DNA from: Pseudomonadales bacterium
GTDB taxonomy: Bacteria > Pseudomonadota > Gammaproteobacteria > Pseudomonadales > UBA5518
Direction: 5' to 3'
Length of the DNA stretch: 64,000 bases
Assembly (NCBI GenBank): GCA_024234165.1
Contig: JACKOP010000001.1
Span: 62,001-126,000 of the forward strand
Below, one piece after another: positions 17,008-26,800 of this stretch. A program made the translations under genes and the position numbers. The notes beneath the pieces were generated by a model, which was not told where the DNA came from, made no database searches, and was given only the letters and a program-made list of their open reading frames with translations. The number at the start of each line of letters is the position of its first letter. Position 1 is the stretch's first letter.

Positions 17008-18008
17008 GCGATGTGCTCCACGGGTTCGCAGAATTCACGCCGAAACCCTTCGTAGAACTCAGGACGGTCAGGCACGGCGCCCCGGATGCGGCAGATCCCG
17101 CGCGCGAAGCGGTTCGCACGCCGTAGCCAAAGCTCCACCGGCCACCCGCGCACCAAACCGAGCAGACACACGGCCGCAAAGGCATCACCCGCACCGACGC
17201 TGTCCCGGAAATCCTCCGGCGTCGCCTCGGCCTCCGTGGCGACGAGGCTTGCGTTGCCGTCCACGGTCCACGCGCCATGCTCGCCCCGCGTCACGATCAC
17301 GCGACCTATGCCGAAGCGCTCGATCAGCCGCAGCGCAACGGCACGCGGATCACCCGTACCGGTTCCAGTCAGGGCGGCAATACGGTGCAGTTCGTCTTCG
17401 TTGAGCTTCAGCACCTGAGCATGGCCGAGCGACCACTCGAGCACGTCGTGTGAAATTGCTTCCTCGCGCAGATTGACGTCGAGAAAGCCCGGGGTGACGT
17501 TCGCACCGAACAGCGAGCGCAGCGTTGCGCGGGAAACGCCACGTTGCGCGAGGGTCCCGAAGTAGATCCACGCAGGCTGCCGGCCATCCAGGACACGCAA
17601 GACCGGAGCCGGGGCAATGTAGTCCCATGCCTGCTCCGGATCGATCACGAAACGATGCCCACCGGCTTCCGGGCGGATTTCCGCATGCCCACTCGCATGG
17701 CAACCATCGAACTGGATGGCCTCGGTACCCAGGCCGAGTTCACGCAACCGTCGCAGAAGGAATTCACCGCGTGCGTCGTGGCCGACGCGACTCACCAGCA
17801 GCGGCTGGCCGTCTTGCTCATCCCGGAGCGCAGCAAGATGCGCCGCGACGTTGAAGGGCGCGCCGCCGGCAATCTCGCGATCGGGAAAACAGTCACTCAG
17901 AAGTTCGCCGAACAGCAACCACGTCGGTCGTGCGTCGCCGGTCGATCGGCTTTCGTCGATCGGCGACACGCCAGCACCATCGAGCGGCGGGGTTCGATTC
18001 CACATCAT
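17004..18008 (-). CDS. Fructokinase, PfkB family
   Basis: A 334-residue PfkB carbohydrate kinase, first gene of the sucrose operon. Hallmarks are IAGGAPFNVAAHLAAL near the N terminus, VLKLNEDELHRIA in the middle and the catalytic anion hole/base motif DSVGAGDAFAAVCLLGL. It would phosphorylate fructose released by sucrose synthase. The start ATG 18008 is preceded by GCGGAGGCG. About 30 N-terminal residues before the first core strand are not conserved in the family. The divergent MarR gene begins 175 bp away. Confidence 0.9.
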   Translation of the reverse strand: MMWNRTPPLDGAGVSPIDESRSTGDARPTWLLFGELLSDCFPDREIAGGAPFNVAAHLAALRDEQDGQPLLVSRVGHDARGEFLLRRLRELGLGTEAIQFDGCHASGHAEIRPEAGGHRFVIDPEQAWDYIAPAPVLRVLDGRQPAWIYFGTLAQRGVSRATLRSLFGANVTPGFLDVNLREEAISHDVLEWSLGHAQVLKLNEDELHRIAALTGTGTGDPRAVALRLIERFGIGRVIVTRGEHGAWTVDGNASLVATEAEATPEDFRDSVGAGDAFAAVCLLGLVRGWPVELWLRRANRFARGICRIRGAVPDRPEFYEGFRREFCEPVEHIA

Positions 18009-18182
18009 CGCCTCCGCATTTGTTTTGTATAAAAACGTTTTGTGAAATATAACATGGTGATACTACGGCTGTCGCACCCATGACACGGGCGCGCCTGCCC
18101 GCCACAATGCGGTGGATAACCCGAGCACCGATGAGCAATGCCGACCGACACCCAGACTGCCTCGCCTGAAAGAAGCCACCCG
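18009..18182. promoter_or_regulatory. Divergent control region between sucrose operon and MarR gene
   Basis: The AT-rich stretch 18017-18055 contains the perfect palindrome AAAACGTTTT at 18032-18041, about 25 bp before the fructokinase start and within the likely promoter. MarR proteins commonly bind such palindromes between themselves and divergent targets. Assignment as the operator is inference. Confidence 0.45.
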
Positions 18183-18626
18183 ATGGATGTCTTGAAGAAG
18201 TTCCGCATCGTGGTCGGTGCGGTGCGTCGTCACACGCGGGATCTGGAACGCGCCTGTGGCATCGCCGGCGCACAGGTCTGGATGTTGGCTGCGATCGTGG
18301 AGACGCCGGGGATCACGGTGTCGGCGCTGAGCAGGGCACTGTCGATACACGTCTCGACTGCCAGCAACCTGATCGAGAGACTCGTTCAACGCGGACTGGT
18401 GGAACGCCTGCGCTGCGAGGACGACCGGCGTGCGGTCCGGGTGCGCGTGACGACAGAGGGAAAGTCCGTGCTCGCGAATGCACCGCAACCGTTGCGCGGA
18501 CTGCTGCTCGATGCACTGTCCCGGTTGCCCGCGGACACGCTGTCGCGACTGGACGGCGATCTCGATTGCCTGATCGCCCATCTGAACGGTGGCGCCGACG
18601 TCGACGCAGCCAACGAACCACTCTGA
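18183..18626 (+). CDS. MarR-family transcriptional regulator
   Basis: The protein has a MarR winged-helix layout: helix LERACGIAGAQVWMLAAIVE, recognition region LSRALSIHVSTASNLIERL and wing VERLRCEDDRRAVRVRVT. It is 147 residues from ATG 18183, preceded by GAAAGAAG; an earlier ATG at 18138 would add 15 poorly conserved residues. It is divergent from the sucrose operon, so it may regulate that operon and itself. The ligand is unknown. Confidence 0.85.
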   Translation: MDVLKKFRIVVGAVRRHTRDLERACGIAGAQVWMLAAIVETPGITVSALSRALSIHVSTASNLIERLVQRGLVERLRCEDDRRAVRVRVTTEGKSVLANAPQPLRGLLLDALSRLPADTLSRLDGDLDCLIAHLNGGADVDAANEPL

Positions 18627-18642
18627 CGCGCCGCAGCCCTCC

Positions 18643-18840
18643 CTCCGCCCGCAGCGCTGGAGCAGCGAGACCGGCTATGGCAACCTGCACGCGCACTACT
18701 GCGCCGCGCCGTTTGTGCTGATGCCCGACGAGGCATTGCTGATCGAGGGCGAGTTGCCACCGTGCCGCTTCGCGAACGTGGTGCTGTGGAACCGCTACAT
18801 GCAGAGCTTCGATTACACGCGTCGGCGCGTATCGCTTTCC
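18643..18840 (+). pseudogene. Remnant of a DUF1214-like protein gene
   Basis: One frame encodes about 65 residues that look like an internal piece of the DUF1214 family, notably PDEALLIEGELPPCRFANVV and LWNRYMQSFDYTRRRVSL. No start codon or upstream domain is present and the similarity ends abruptly after VSL. This is a gene fragment right after the MarR gene. Bases 18841-19000 that follow show nothing recognisable. Confidence 0.5.
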
Positions 18841-19000
18841 CGCCACGGCGCACTGATCTCCTGTGCCGCCTCGAATATCTTTCCCGTCATCATGGCCACC
18901 TCGGAATGGAATGGCCAAAATCCATCCCGAACCATGCCGGTTACCCACTCGGAATTCACCAGAGCCACCATTCGCACTGGTAGACGAACGCGTTTTGCGT

Positions 19001-20422
19001 TCAACGATCGATCGCATTGGCTGGTGCCGGTGCATTCGCCGGTTGCGCATCAAGGCGCGTATCGGGCTTCGATGCTTTCGGCGCCCAGGTGCGAAAAGCC
19101 TGCTCGATCTCGGGCAAGGGTTTGCCGAGCGCCTTCTCAAGCAAGGCAACGGACTGCGCAGGCGCGGGCGTGAATTGTGCCGGCGTCTGTCGCTGCTGAT
19201 AAGTCTGCAACACCCTTGTCAACATGCCGGCCTCCTGCAGGTACAGCATGAACATACGCGCATACGCCAGCATGTAGGCCTGCTCGTCGGGGCCGAGCCG
19301 GCGCTCGCCGGGCCACGCGGCCAGCGAGGGTTCATCCGAAAACCATGGCGAGGTGATCACGTCGTGCAGCGCCATGCGCGGGAACACATGCGAGAACTCG
19401 GCAAACACAGGCGAGCGCCAGTTGGGCGCACCGTGGTAACGGCCACCGGAAAACGTCGAGGTTTCATAGAGGCTGGCCATGCCTTCGTCCAGCCACTGCG
19501 GCGCATCACCATACGCACCGCGCAGCAGCAGATGAAACAGCTCGTGCAGAATCGTGCCGACCTGTGTCGACGGCACCATCGCCAGCACCGACAAATCGTT
19601 CTGCAACGAATACCCCAGCGTCATCGGACTGGCATCGAGGCCGTGCAGCCTGTCGGCCCACACCCGCAATTGCGGGATGTCGGGAAACAGGTAAATCGTT
19701 ATGTAATGCCCAGGCGCCGGAAGCGCAAATTCACCCTGCAAAAAGACCGCGAACCGATCGAGCTGTTCGGCGATGCGCTTGAGCTGGGCATCGTCGTGCA
19801 CTGCGCTGGCAATGGCGAACTGCCGACCGACATGCACCTTGAATTGTGGCGCCCGCGTCAGCAGTGCCTGCGCGATGGCATCGGGGTTCCCGACCTCGAC
19901 CAGTCGCGCGGCAAATACCGCGTCATCGAGCTTGTGCTTGACTCGCACGGGGTACGCCGTCAGGCCACCCTTGTCCTGATTGCCCAGGTAAAACGTTTTG
20001 CCGCTGGCGCGCGCGGTGGCGCTGGTCCAGGCGCCGGCAAGCACGATGGTCGGCGCGCTACGCTGGCTGGTGGCGGCATTGAGCCAGTGCAGGCACAGAT
20101 CGCGCTCCTGGCGAAACTTCATGCGCGTGGCTTCAGGCATGCTGTGAAAGTGATACGACCAGTCGAGCAGATCTGCGCCAGGCAATTCCGCTCCGCTCTG
20201 CCGACACCAGCTGGTGCCCAGCCAGTACGCGACATCGTAGGTGCGGCCGAACGGCACGGCATTCCAGTAGCGCGACAAACTTTCGCTGGCAGCGCTCCAG
20301 TGCTGCGCTGTCCACGCGCAGTAGCCGTTCACGTAATCGGGGTGTGGATCGACCTGCGCGAGCGATGCCGCGCCGGTCAATAAAAGCAGCAGGCCGGCAA
20401 CAGCGCGCAACATGGGTTTCAC
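19001..20422 (-). CDS. Secreted HExxH metalloprotease-like protein
   Basis: The 473-residue product starts with a signal peptide (MLRAVAGLLLLLTGAASLAQ). A zinc site of gluzincin type is visible: HELFH at 293-297 and a downstream acidic ligand in WLDEGMASLYE (about Glu313). The layout is like DUF1570-type proteins with a basic-residue-poor periplasmic domain before the zinc site. The substrate is unknown. Its start overlaps the stop of the upstream membrane protein gene by ATGA, so the two are cotranslated. A proline/alanine-rich tail follows the catalytic part. Confidence 0.75.
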   Translation of the reverse strand: MKPMLRAVAGLLLLLTGAASLAQVDPHPDYVNGYCAWTAQHWSAASESLSRYWNAVPFGRTYDVAYWLGTSWCRQSGAELPGADLLDWSYHFHSMPEATRMKFRQERDLCLHWLNAATSQRSAPTIVLAGAWTSATARASGKTFYLGNQDKGGLTAYPVRVKHKLDDAVFAARLVEVGNPDAIAQALLTRAPQFKVHVGRQFAIASAVHDDAQLKRIAEQLDRFAVFLQGEFALPAPGHYITIYLFPDIPQLRVWADRLHGLDASPMTLGYSLQNDLSVLAMVPSTQVGTILHELFHLLLRGAYGDAPQWLDEGMASLYETSTFSGGRYHGAPNWRSPVFAEFSHVFPRMALHDVITSPWFSDEPSLAAWPGERRLGPDEQAYMLAYARMFMLYLQEAGMLTRVLQTYQQRQTPAQFTPAPAQSVALLEKALGKPLPEIEQAFRTWAPKASKPDTRLDAQPANAPAPANAIDR

Positions 20423-21186
20423 CTCGAACTGGATGCAGCCGGCGGTTCCTGCAGTTGCCGCATCACACTGGCCGGCAGCGGCGGCATGGCCGCATCGATC
20501 GCACTGCCGGGCGGCGGGGCAGTGCCGGCAGATGGCGGCGCGGGCTCGACCATCGCCGGTGCATCGTGTGTCACGTTCTGCGGCGGGGCAAGCGCACCCG
20601 GGTTCACTACTTCGACCTGGCGCGGCAAATAGACTGCGGCGTCACTGGTTTCGACACTGGCCGGTACGTACAGCGTCAGGCCGATCAGCAGCGCGCCGGT
20701 AAAGGCGAGAAATACGCCGGGCGAGGAGGTCGTCAGCGAAGCCTTGATGCCGGAGCCTTCCGCGGACGCCTGCGTCACGGGTTCGCGCAGCTTGCCGAGC
20801 ACGAACACACAGCCGCTGAAACACAGGATCATGCCGGTCAGAAAGCCCATCGCACGCGTCCACAGGCGCCCTTGCACGATCATCGATTGCAGCGCGAAGC
20901 GTTGTTCCAGCGCCGATTTCTCCAGCACCGCGCGCACGTACCATTCACGATAGCGATGATCGCGGGCAACTTCCCCGGACGCGGGCAGCGTGTTCATGAT
21001 CGCGACCAGATCGGTCTGGCGGTATTGCACGCGTTCGGTCAAATCGGCGAACAGCCACAGCGTGGCGGCGAAGAAAAACGCTGCCATCACGATCAGGCTG
21101 GCGGTCATGAAGCGCAGCAAGCGGTTTTGCCAGCGCTGCAGCTCGCGCTCCGATTCTGCATTGGCGTTGTCAGGCGACGTAGTCAT
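20419..21186 (-). CDS. Membrane protein with three predicted helices, paired with the HExxH protein
   Basis: A 255-residue protein with hydrophobic segments at FMTASLIVMAAFFFAATLWLF, MGFLTGMILCFSGCVFVLG and GVFLAFTGALLIGLTLYV (first one about residue 25), followed by a proline-rich tail. No family is recognised. ATG 21186 was chosen because the coding character of the longer frame to 21627 disappears upstream and GGGGG lies before this ATG. The four-base overlap with the protease-like gene suggests a joint role, for example anchoring or regulating it at the membrane. Confidence 0.68.
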   Translation of the reverse strand: MTTSPDNANAESERELQRWQNRLLRFMTASLIVMAAFFFAATLWLFADLTERVQYRQTDLVAIMNTLPASGEVARDHRYREWYVRAVLEKSALEQRFALQSMIVQGRLWTRAMGFLTGMILCFSGCVFVLGKLREPVTQASAEGSGIKASLTTSSPGVFLAFTGALLIGLTLYVPASVETSDAAVYLPRQVEVVNPGALAPPQNVTHDAPAMVEPAPPSAGTAPPPGSAIDAAMPPLPASVMRQLQEPPAASSSR

Positions 21187-21229
21187 GGAGCCCCCTGCGT
21201 CGATGAATGAATAGTACATTGAAAGCCCA

Positions 21230-21450
21230 TGTTGGCGCTGGTGTAGCGCGCTCCGGCGTCGTAACGCTCCAGGTGCGCCTGGACGTGGGGCTGGGATGTT
21301 GGCGCACGAGCCCGACCACTTCGGGCGCAATCCTCGATCGTCGGGTTCGCGAGCGTGAGGATCATCGGTTCCGCCGCCATCGTCGCGCACCACGCCGAAC
21401 AGGGCAGGGTGTTGCCCGCGTGCGTCGTCGGTTCTGCAAAATTCCTCACG
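21230..21450 (-). pseudogene. Possible remnant of a malic enzyme gene in the gap before jetA
   Basis: In the 439 bp between the membrane protein gene and jetA, one minus-strand frame contains MAAEPMILTLANPT, which resembles the conserved NADP-malic enzyme stretch ending ANP(T/V)PEI. Sequence on either side is frameshifted or unrelated. The match is short and by eye, so this is a weak call. The rest of 21187-21625 shows nothing else. Confidence 0.22.
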
Positions 21451-21625
21451 CGGCCTCTGCATGCGTTTCAGCCCAGCATGGGTAGCGCACCGGCTTCCTT
21501 CAGCCCGTACGCCACCACCGCCGCTCGCCCGAACACCCGTCGATGAGGCTGCGCAGGCGGCAGGCTTCTGGCAATATTCGTCGCCGTGAATGATCGAGTC
21601 GCAGCGGCGCAGCCAGACCACATCC

Positions 21626-23101
21626 ATGGATCACACAACCCTCGCCAGTCTGCGTGACAGGCATCCGGCCTGGCGGCTGCTGGCATCGCCGCATGCGCCG
21701 CTGGTGGCGAGTTTCCTGTACCGGGTATTCGTTGCGCCGAACATGCGCGTGATCAGTGAGGCGGATCTGGTCGAGGCACTGGAAGACGAGCTGTTTGCGC
21801 TGCGCGAGCAGCTCGGAGCAGATGCCTACCCGAAAGCTGCCGCGGATTACCTGAACGACTGGTGCGCGCCGGACAAGGGCTGGCTGCGCAAGTTCTACAA
21901 GCCCGGCACCGACGAGGCGCAGTACGATCTGACGCCGGCCACCGAGAAGGCAATCGCCTGGTTGCAGTCGTTGACGGAGCGCTTGTTCGTCGGCACCGAG
22001 TCGCGCCTGCTGACGCTGTTTGCGCTGCTCGAACAGATCAGTGCCGGTACCGAAGTCGATCCGGCCAGACGTCTCGAGGATCTGCACCGCAAGCGTGATG
22101 AGCTGGATGCCGAGATCGCGCGTGTGGAGACCGGTGAGGTGCCGTTGCTCGACGACACCGCGGTGCGGGATCGCTTTCAGCAATTTCAGCAACTGGCGCG
22201 CGAGCTGCTCGCGGATTTTCGCGAAGTGGAACACAACTTCAGGCAGCTCGATCGCAAGGTGCGCGAAAAGATCGCGCTGTGGGAAGGTAGCAAGGGCACC
22301 TTGCTCGACGAGATCATGGGCGACCGCGACGCTATCGGCGATTCGGACCAGGGTCGCAGCTTTCGCGCCTTCTGGGACTTTCTGATGTCGAGCCGGCGCC
22401 AGGAGGAACTCTCCGATCGGCTGGACCAGATACTCGCACTGCCCGCGGTGGCGCTGCTGAAACCCGAGCCGCGCATCCGCCGGGTGCATCACGACTGGAT
22501 GGAGGCAGGTGAACACACGCAGCGCACCGTCGCGCAGCTTTCACAGCAGTTGCGCCGTTTCCTGGACGATCGTGCCTTTCTGGAGAACCGGCGCATCCTC
22601 GATCTGTTGCATGGCATCGAGAGCAAGGCGCTGGCACTGCGTGAATCGTCACCTCCGCCCGGGGTGATGGGCATCGATGCGATGGGTGCCGAGGTCGAAT
22701 TGCCGCTGGAGCGACCGTTGTTCACGCCGAGCGTGAAGCCGCGCCTGGCCGAACTGGTGGTCCTCGCCGGTGAGGAGGAGATCGACACGGCGCGGCTGTT
22801 CGACCAGATCGTGGTCGACAAGCAGCGGCTGCGTGCTTCGGTACAGCGTGCGCTGCGCAACAAGCCACAGGTCACTCTGCGCGAGCTGCTCGAAACCGAG
22901 CCGCTGCTGCACGGTCTGGCCGAGCTGGTGGGGTATCTGGAGCTGGCGCACGCCGGGGCTGAAGGTGGCGGTGCTGTCGATGGTCTGCGCGCGCTGGTCG
23001 ATGAAACCGTGACGGAGCCGATCCGGTGGCAATCGCGCGATGCGCAGGAAGAGGTGGTGGTACGCGAGGCGTGCGTGCCGCGCGTGATCTTCACGCGCTG
23101 A
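21626..23101 (+). CDS. jetA: Wadjet protein JetA (DUF3375)
   Basis: First gene of a type I Wadjet system, which recognises and cuts circular plasmid DNA. JetA is the kleisin-like subunit. This 491-residue protein starts SLRDRHPAWRLLASPHAPLV, the conserved beginning of DUF3375 proteins, and contains the expected RRLEDLHRKRDELDAEIA helix and PLFTPSVKPRL segment. ATG 21626 fits the family start; an ATG at 21590 would add 12 residues and neither has a strong ribosome site. jetB follows after 36 bp. Confidence 0.92.
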   Translation: MDHTTLASLRDRHPAWRLLASPHAPLVASFLYRVFVAPNMRVISEADLVEALEDELFALREQLGADAYPKAAADYLNDWCAPDKGWLRKFYKPGTDEAQYDLTPATEKAIAWLQSLTERLFVGTESRLLTLFALLEQISAGTEVDPARRLEDLHRKRDELDAEIARVETGEVPLLDDTAVRDRFQQFQQLARELLADFREVEHNFRQLDRKVREKIALWEGSKGTLLDEIMGDRDAIGDSDQGRSFRAFWDFLMSSRRQEELSDRLDQILALPAVALLKPEPRIRRVHHDWMEAGEHTQRTVAQLSQQLRRFLDDRAFLENRRILDLLHGIESKALALRESSPPPGVMGIDAMGAEVELPLERPLFTPSVKPRLAELVVLAGEEEIDTARLFDQIVVDKQRLRASVQRALRNKPQVTLRELLETEPLLHGLAELVGYLELAHAGAEGGGAVDGLRALVDETVTEPIRWQSRDAQEEVVVREACVPRVIFTR

Positions 23102-23137
23102 AACCCCGTGCGGGCCGAGACGAAAGGAATACACGAG

Positions 23138-23827
23138 ATGATGGACACCGACGAGGCGATCGAGACACTGCCCGACAGCCTCCCCGTCGTACCCGAGTTG
23201 TCACAGCTCATGGTGCAACTGCTGAAGGGGGTGCTTTATCGAGAAGACGACGAGCGGCTGTGGGCGAGCCTGCTGCGCCTGCAGGCCCGGGTGCGTGAGC
23301 AGGCTGCCGTGCTGTTGCTCGACCTGGTGCTGGACGAGGCCGAAGGCCATGCATTCCTGAAGAGCCGCCCGGAGGCGGACGAAGCGGCTGGTGCGCCACG
23401 TCTGCCGCGGCTGGTCGCTCGGCGTCAGTTGTCGTATCCGGTGAGCCTGATGCTTGCGCTGTTGCGCAAGCGCATGGCCGAATCCGACGCCGGTGGTGGC
23501 GATACGCGGCTCGTGCTTTCACGCGACGAGATCGCCGAGCTGGTGCGGGTGTTCCTGCCTGACGGTACCAACGAGGCGCGCCTGGTGGATCAGGTCGATG
23601 CAACGATCTCGAAGGTGGTGGATCTGGGTTTTCTGCGCCGGCTCAAGCCGGCAACCGGCAGCACGGATCGTGGACACGTCGAGGTACGGCGCATCCTGAA
23701 GGCCTTTGTCGACGCGCAGTGGCTGGCCGAGTTCGACGCCCGGCTCGAGGTCTACCGTACGGCACTCGCGACCGCATCCGGTGCGGGGCAGGGTGGAACC
23801 GCAAGGAGAGAGCCAAGCGATGAATGA
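23138..23827 (+). CDS. jetB: Wadjet protein JetB (DUF4194)
   Basis: The 229-residue product is the KITE-like winged-helix subunit of the Wadjet SMC complex, which binds the JetA kleisin. Its size, the helix MVQLLKGVLYREDDERLWAS and the winged-helix part SYPVSLMLALLRKRMAE fit DUF4194. ATG 23138 is preceded by AAAGGA at suitable distance; an ATG at 23108 lies further upstream. The stop overlaps the jetC start by eight bases. Confidence 0.9.
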   Translation: MMDTDEAIETLPDSLPVVPELSQLMVQLLKGVLYREDDERLWASLLRLQARVREQAAVLLLDLVLDEAEGHAFLKSRPEADEAAGAPRLPRLVARRQLSYPVSLMLALLRKRMAESDAGGGDTRLVLSRDEIAELVRVFLPDGTNEARLVDQVDATISKVVDLGFLRRLKPATGSTDRGHVEVRRILKAFVDAQWLAEFDARLEVYRTALATASGAGQGGTARREPSDE

Positions 23828-26800
23828 GGCGCTGGCGCTGGATTTCGTGGGCGACGACACCCGCGTCGGCTTTCGGCTGGCCAGACTCGAGGTGCTGAAC
23901 TGGGGTACCTTCGACAAACGCGTGTGGCGCTACGAGCTCGATGGGCGCAACGGGCTGCTGACGGGAGACATCGGTTCGGGCAAGTCGACGCTGGTCGATG
24001 CGGTCACCACGCTGCTGGTTCCGGCGCAGCGTGTGGCCTACAACAAGGCGGCCGGCGCCGATGCGCGCGAGCGTTCGCTGCGTTCCTACGTGCTCGGCCA
24101 TTACAAGAGCGAGCGCAACGAGGCAACCGGCAGCGCACGCCCGGTGGCGCTGCGCGATGCGAGCAGTTATTCGGTGATCCTGGCCGTCTTTCGCAACGAA
24201 GGCTACGACCAGGCGGTGACGCTGGCGCAGGTGTTCTGGCTGAAGGACCCGCAGGCGCAACCGGCGCGCCTGTACGTGGCCGTGGAGCGCGAACTCGCGA
24301 TCACCACCGACTTCAGCGGCTTCGGCAGCGACGTCGCCGCGCTGCGCAAGCGCCTGCGTGCCGGTGGTTGTGAACTGTTCGACAGCTTTCCGCCGTACGG
24401 GGCGTGGTTTCGGCGACGCTTCGGTATCGAACACGAGCAGGCGCTGGAGCTGTTCCACCAGACGGTATCGATGAAATCGGTGGGCAACCTCACCGACTTC
24501 GTGCGCAGCCACATGCTCGAGCCCTTCGATTCGGGGCAGCGCATCGAGGCGCTGATCCACCACTTCGACGATCTGGACCGTGCGCACCAGGCGGTGCTGA
24601 AGGCCAAGCGCCAGCTCGAGTTGCTCGGACCGCTGGTCGACGATGGCAGGCGTCACGCGGCGCTGGTCACGGCGATCCGGGGCTGGCGCGAAGGGCGTGA
24701 TGCGCTGCGCGCGTACTTCGCCCGCCTGAAGGGTGAACTGCTGGACCGGCGTCTGGAACTGCTGCACGAGGAGGCGACAAGAGTCGATGCACGCATCGAA
24801 CGCCTGGACAACGAGCGGGATGCGCAGCGCACCGAAGTGTCCCGACTGGAGCGTGCGTTGCGTGACAACGGCGGTGATCGTCTGGAGCAATTGGCAGCCG
24901 ATATCCGCCGCCTGGAACACGAGAAGACCCAGCGCCAGCAAAAGGCCGATCGTCACAGCGCCTTGCTTGCCCGTATCGACGAGACGCCACCGGCTGACGA
25001 ATCGGCCTTCTTCACCCAGTCGCAGGGCATCGCCACGCGCGCCGATGGTTTGCGCGAACGCATCGCCGATCTGGACAACCGCGAACGCGAAGAGGACTTT
25101 GCGTTTCGCAAGGGGCGCGAGCAGCACGCCGATCTGACCGCTGAGATCGAGAGCCTGCAGCGGCGCAAGAGCAATATCGACACGGCACAGGTCCGCATTC
25201 GTGAAGCGCTGTGTACCGCGCTGGCGATCGACGAGGAAGAACTGCCGTTTGCGGGTGAGCTGATCCAGGTACGCGAGGACGAGCGTGAGTGGGAGGGCGC
25301 CGCCGAGCGGCTGCTGCGCAGCTTCGGTCTGGCGTTGCTGATTCCGGACGCGCTCTACAGGACGGTCGCGGACTGGGTTGACCGCCAGCATCTGGGTGCG
25401 CGGCTGGTGTACTTCCACGTGCGCCAGAGGAAGCTCGCACCGGGGGCTGTGCTGCATCCGCAGTCGCTGGTCAGGAAACTGCTCATCAAGCCGGACTCGC
25501 CGCATTACGAGTGGCTGGAACAGGAGTTGCGCAACCGCTTCGACGTCGCGTGCAGCGACAGCGGCGAGCAGTTCCGCCGCGAGGCACGTGCGATCACGCG
25601 CGCCGGGCAGATCAAGGACCCCAGCGGACGCCATGAAAAGGACGACCGCAGCCGCATCGACGATCGCAGCCGCTACGTGCTCGGCTGGAGCAACGTCGAC
25701 AAGCTGCGCACGCTGCGTGACCAGCGCGAGCGGCTGGAGCGGCAGTTGGCAACGCTCGGGCAGCGCATCGGCGAAATCCAGCAGGCGCGCAAGGATCTGC
25801 AGGGTCGGCTGGAGACGCTCGCCCGGCTGGAGGAGTTCACGCGCTTTGCGGATATCGACTGGATGAGCCCTGCGCGCGAGATTGCCGTGCTTGCCGATGA
25901 ACACGCTCGACTGCAGGCGGCATCGAACGTGCTGCAGGAGCTGGGATCGCAGTTGCAGGCGGTGCAACTGCGTCTGAACGAGATCGAGGCGAAGCGCGCG
26001 GAGGCGCTCGGCAAGCGCGGTGAAATCAGGAGCCGACGCGAGGCGGCACAGGAGCTGCGCGATCAGGCGCGGATGGCGTGGGACGCAGCGCCGCTGCCCG
26101 ATGCGCAGATCGAACGGCTGGACGGCTGGCGCAGCGAGGCACTCGGCGAGCACCAGCTCTCGGTCGAGTCGTGCGACAACCGCGAGCAGGAGCTGCGCAA
26201 GTGGCTGCAGGATCGCATCGACGCCGAGGACAGGCGCCTTGCCCGGCTGACTGAGCGTATCGTCAACGCGATGCGTGGTTTCAAGGAAGAGTTCAAGCTC
26301 GAAACCGTCGAGATGGACGTCAGCCTGGCGGCGCTCGGCGAGTACGAACGCCTGCTCACCGGCCTGCAGGGCGACGATCTGCCGCGTTTCGAGGCGCGTT
26401 TCAAGGAGTTGCTTAAAGTTAACACCATCCGAGAGATCGCCAACTTCAACGGTCAACTCGATCGCGAACGCGGGAAGTACAGGGAGCGGGTCGACTTCAT
26501 CAACCAGTCGTTGCGGTCGATCGACTACAACCGCGACCGTTACATCAAGTTGGTTGTCCAGCCGAGTCCGGACGCGGAGATCCGCGATTTCCGGCAGGAT
26601 TTGCGTGCCTGTATCGATGGAGCGACAACAGCGTCGTACGACGAGCAGTACTCGGAGGCGAAGTTCCTGCAGGTCAAGGCGATCATCGACCGTTTCCGTG
26701 GTCGCGAGGGTCTTGCAGACGTGGATCGTCGCTGGAGCACCAAGGTCACCGACGTGCGCAACTGGTTCCTGTTCTCGGCCAGCGAACGCTGGCGCGCCGA

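Noticed and set aside
21187..21627. N-terminal extension of the membrane protein frame to 21627
   Set aside because: The added residues are low-complexity, without conserved pattern, and the ribosome-site-like GGGGG favours the ATG at 21186.
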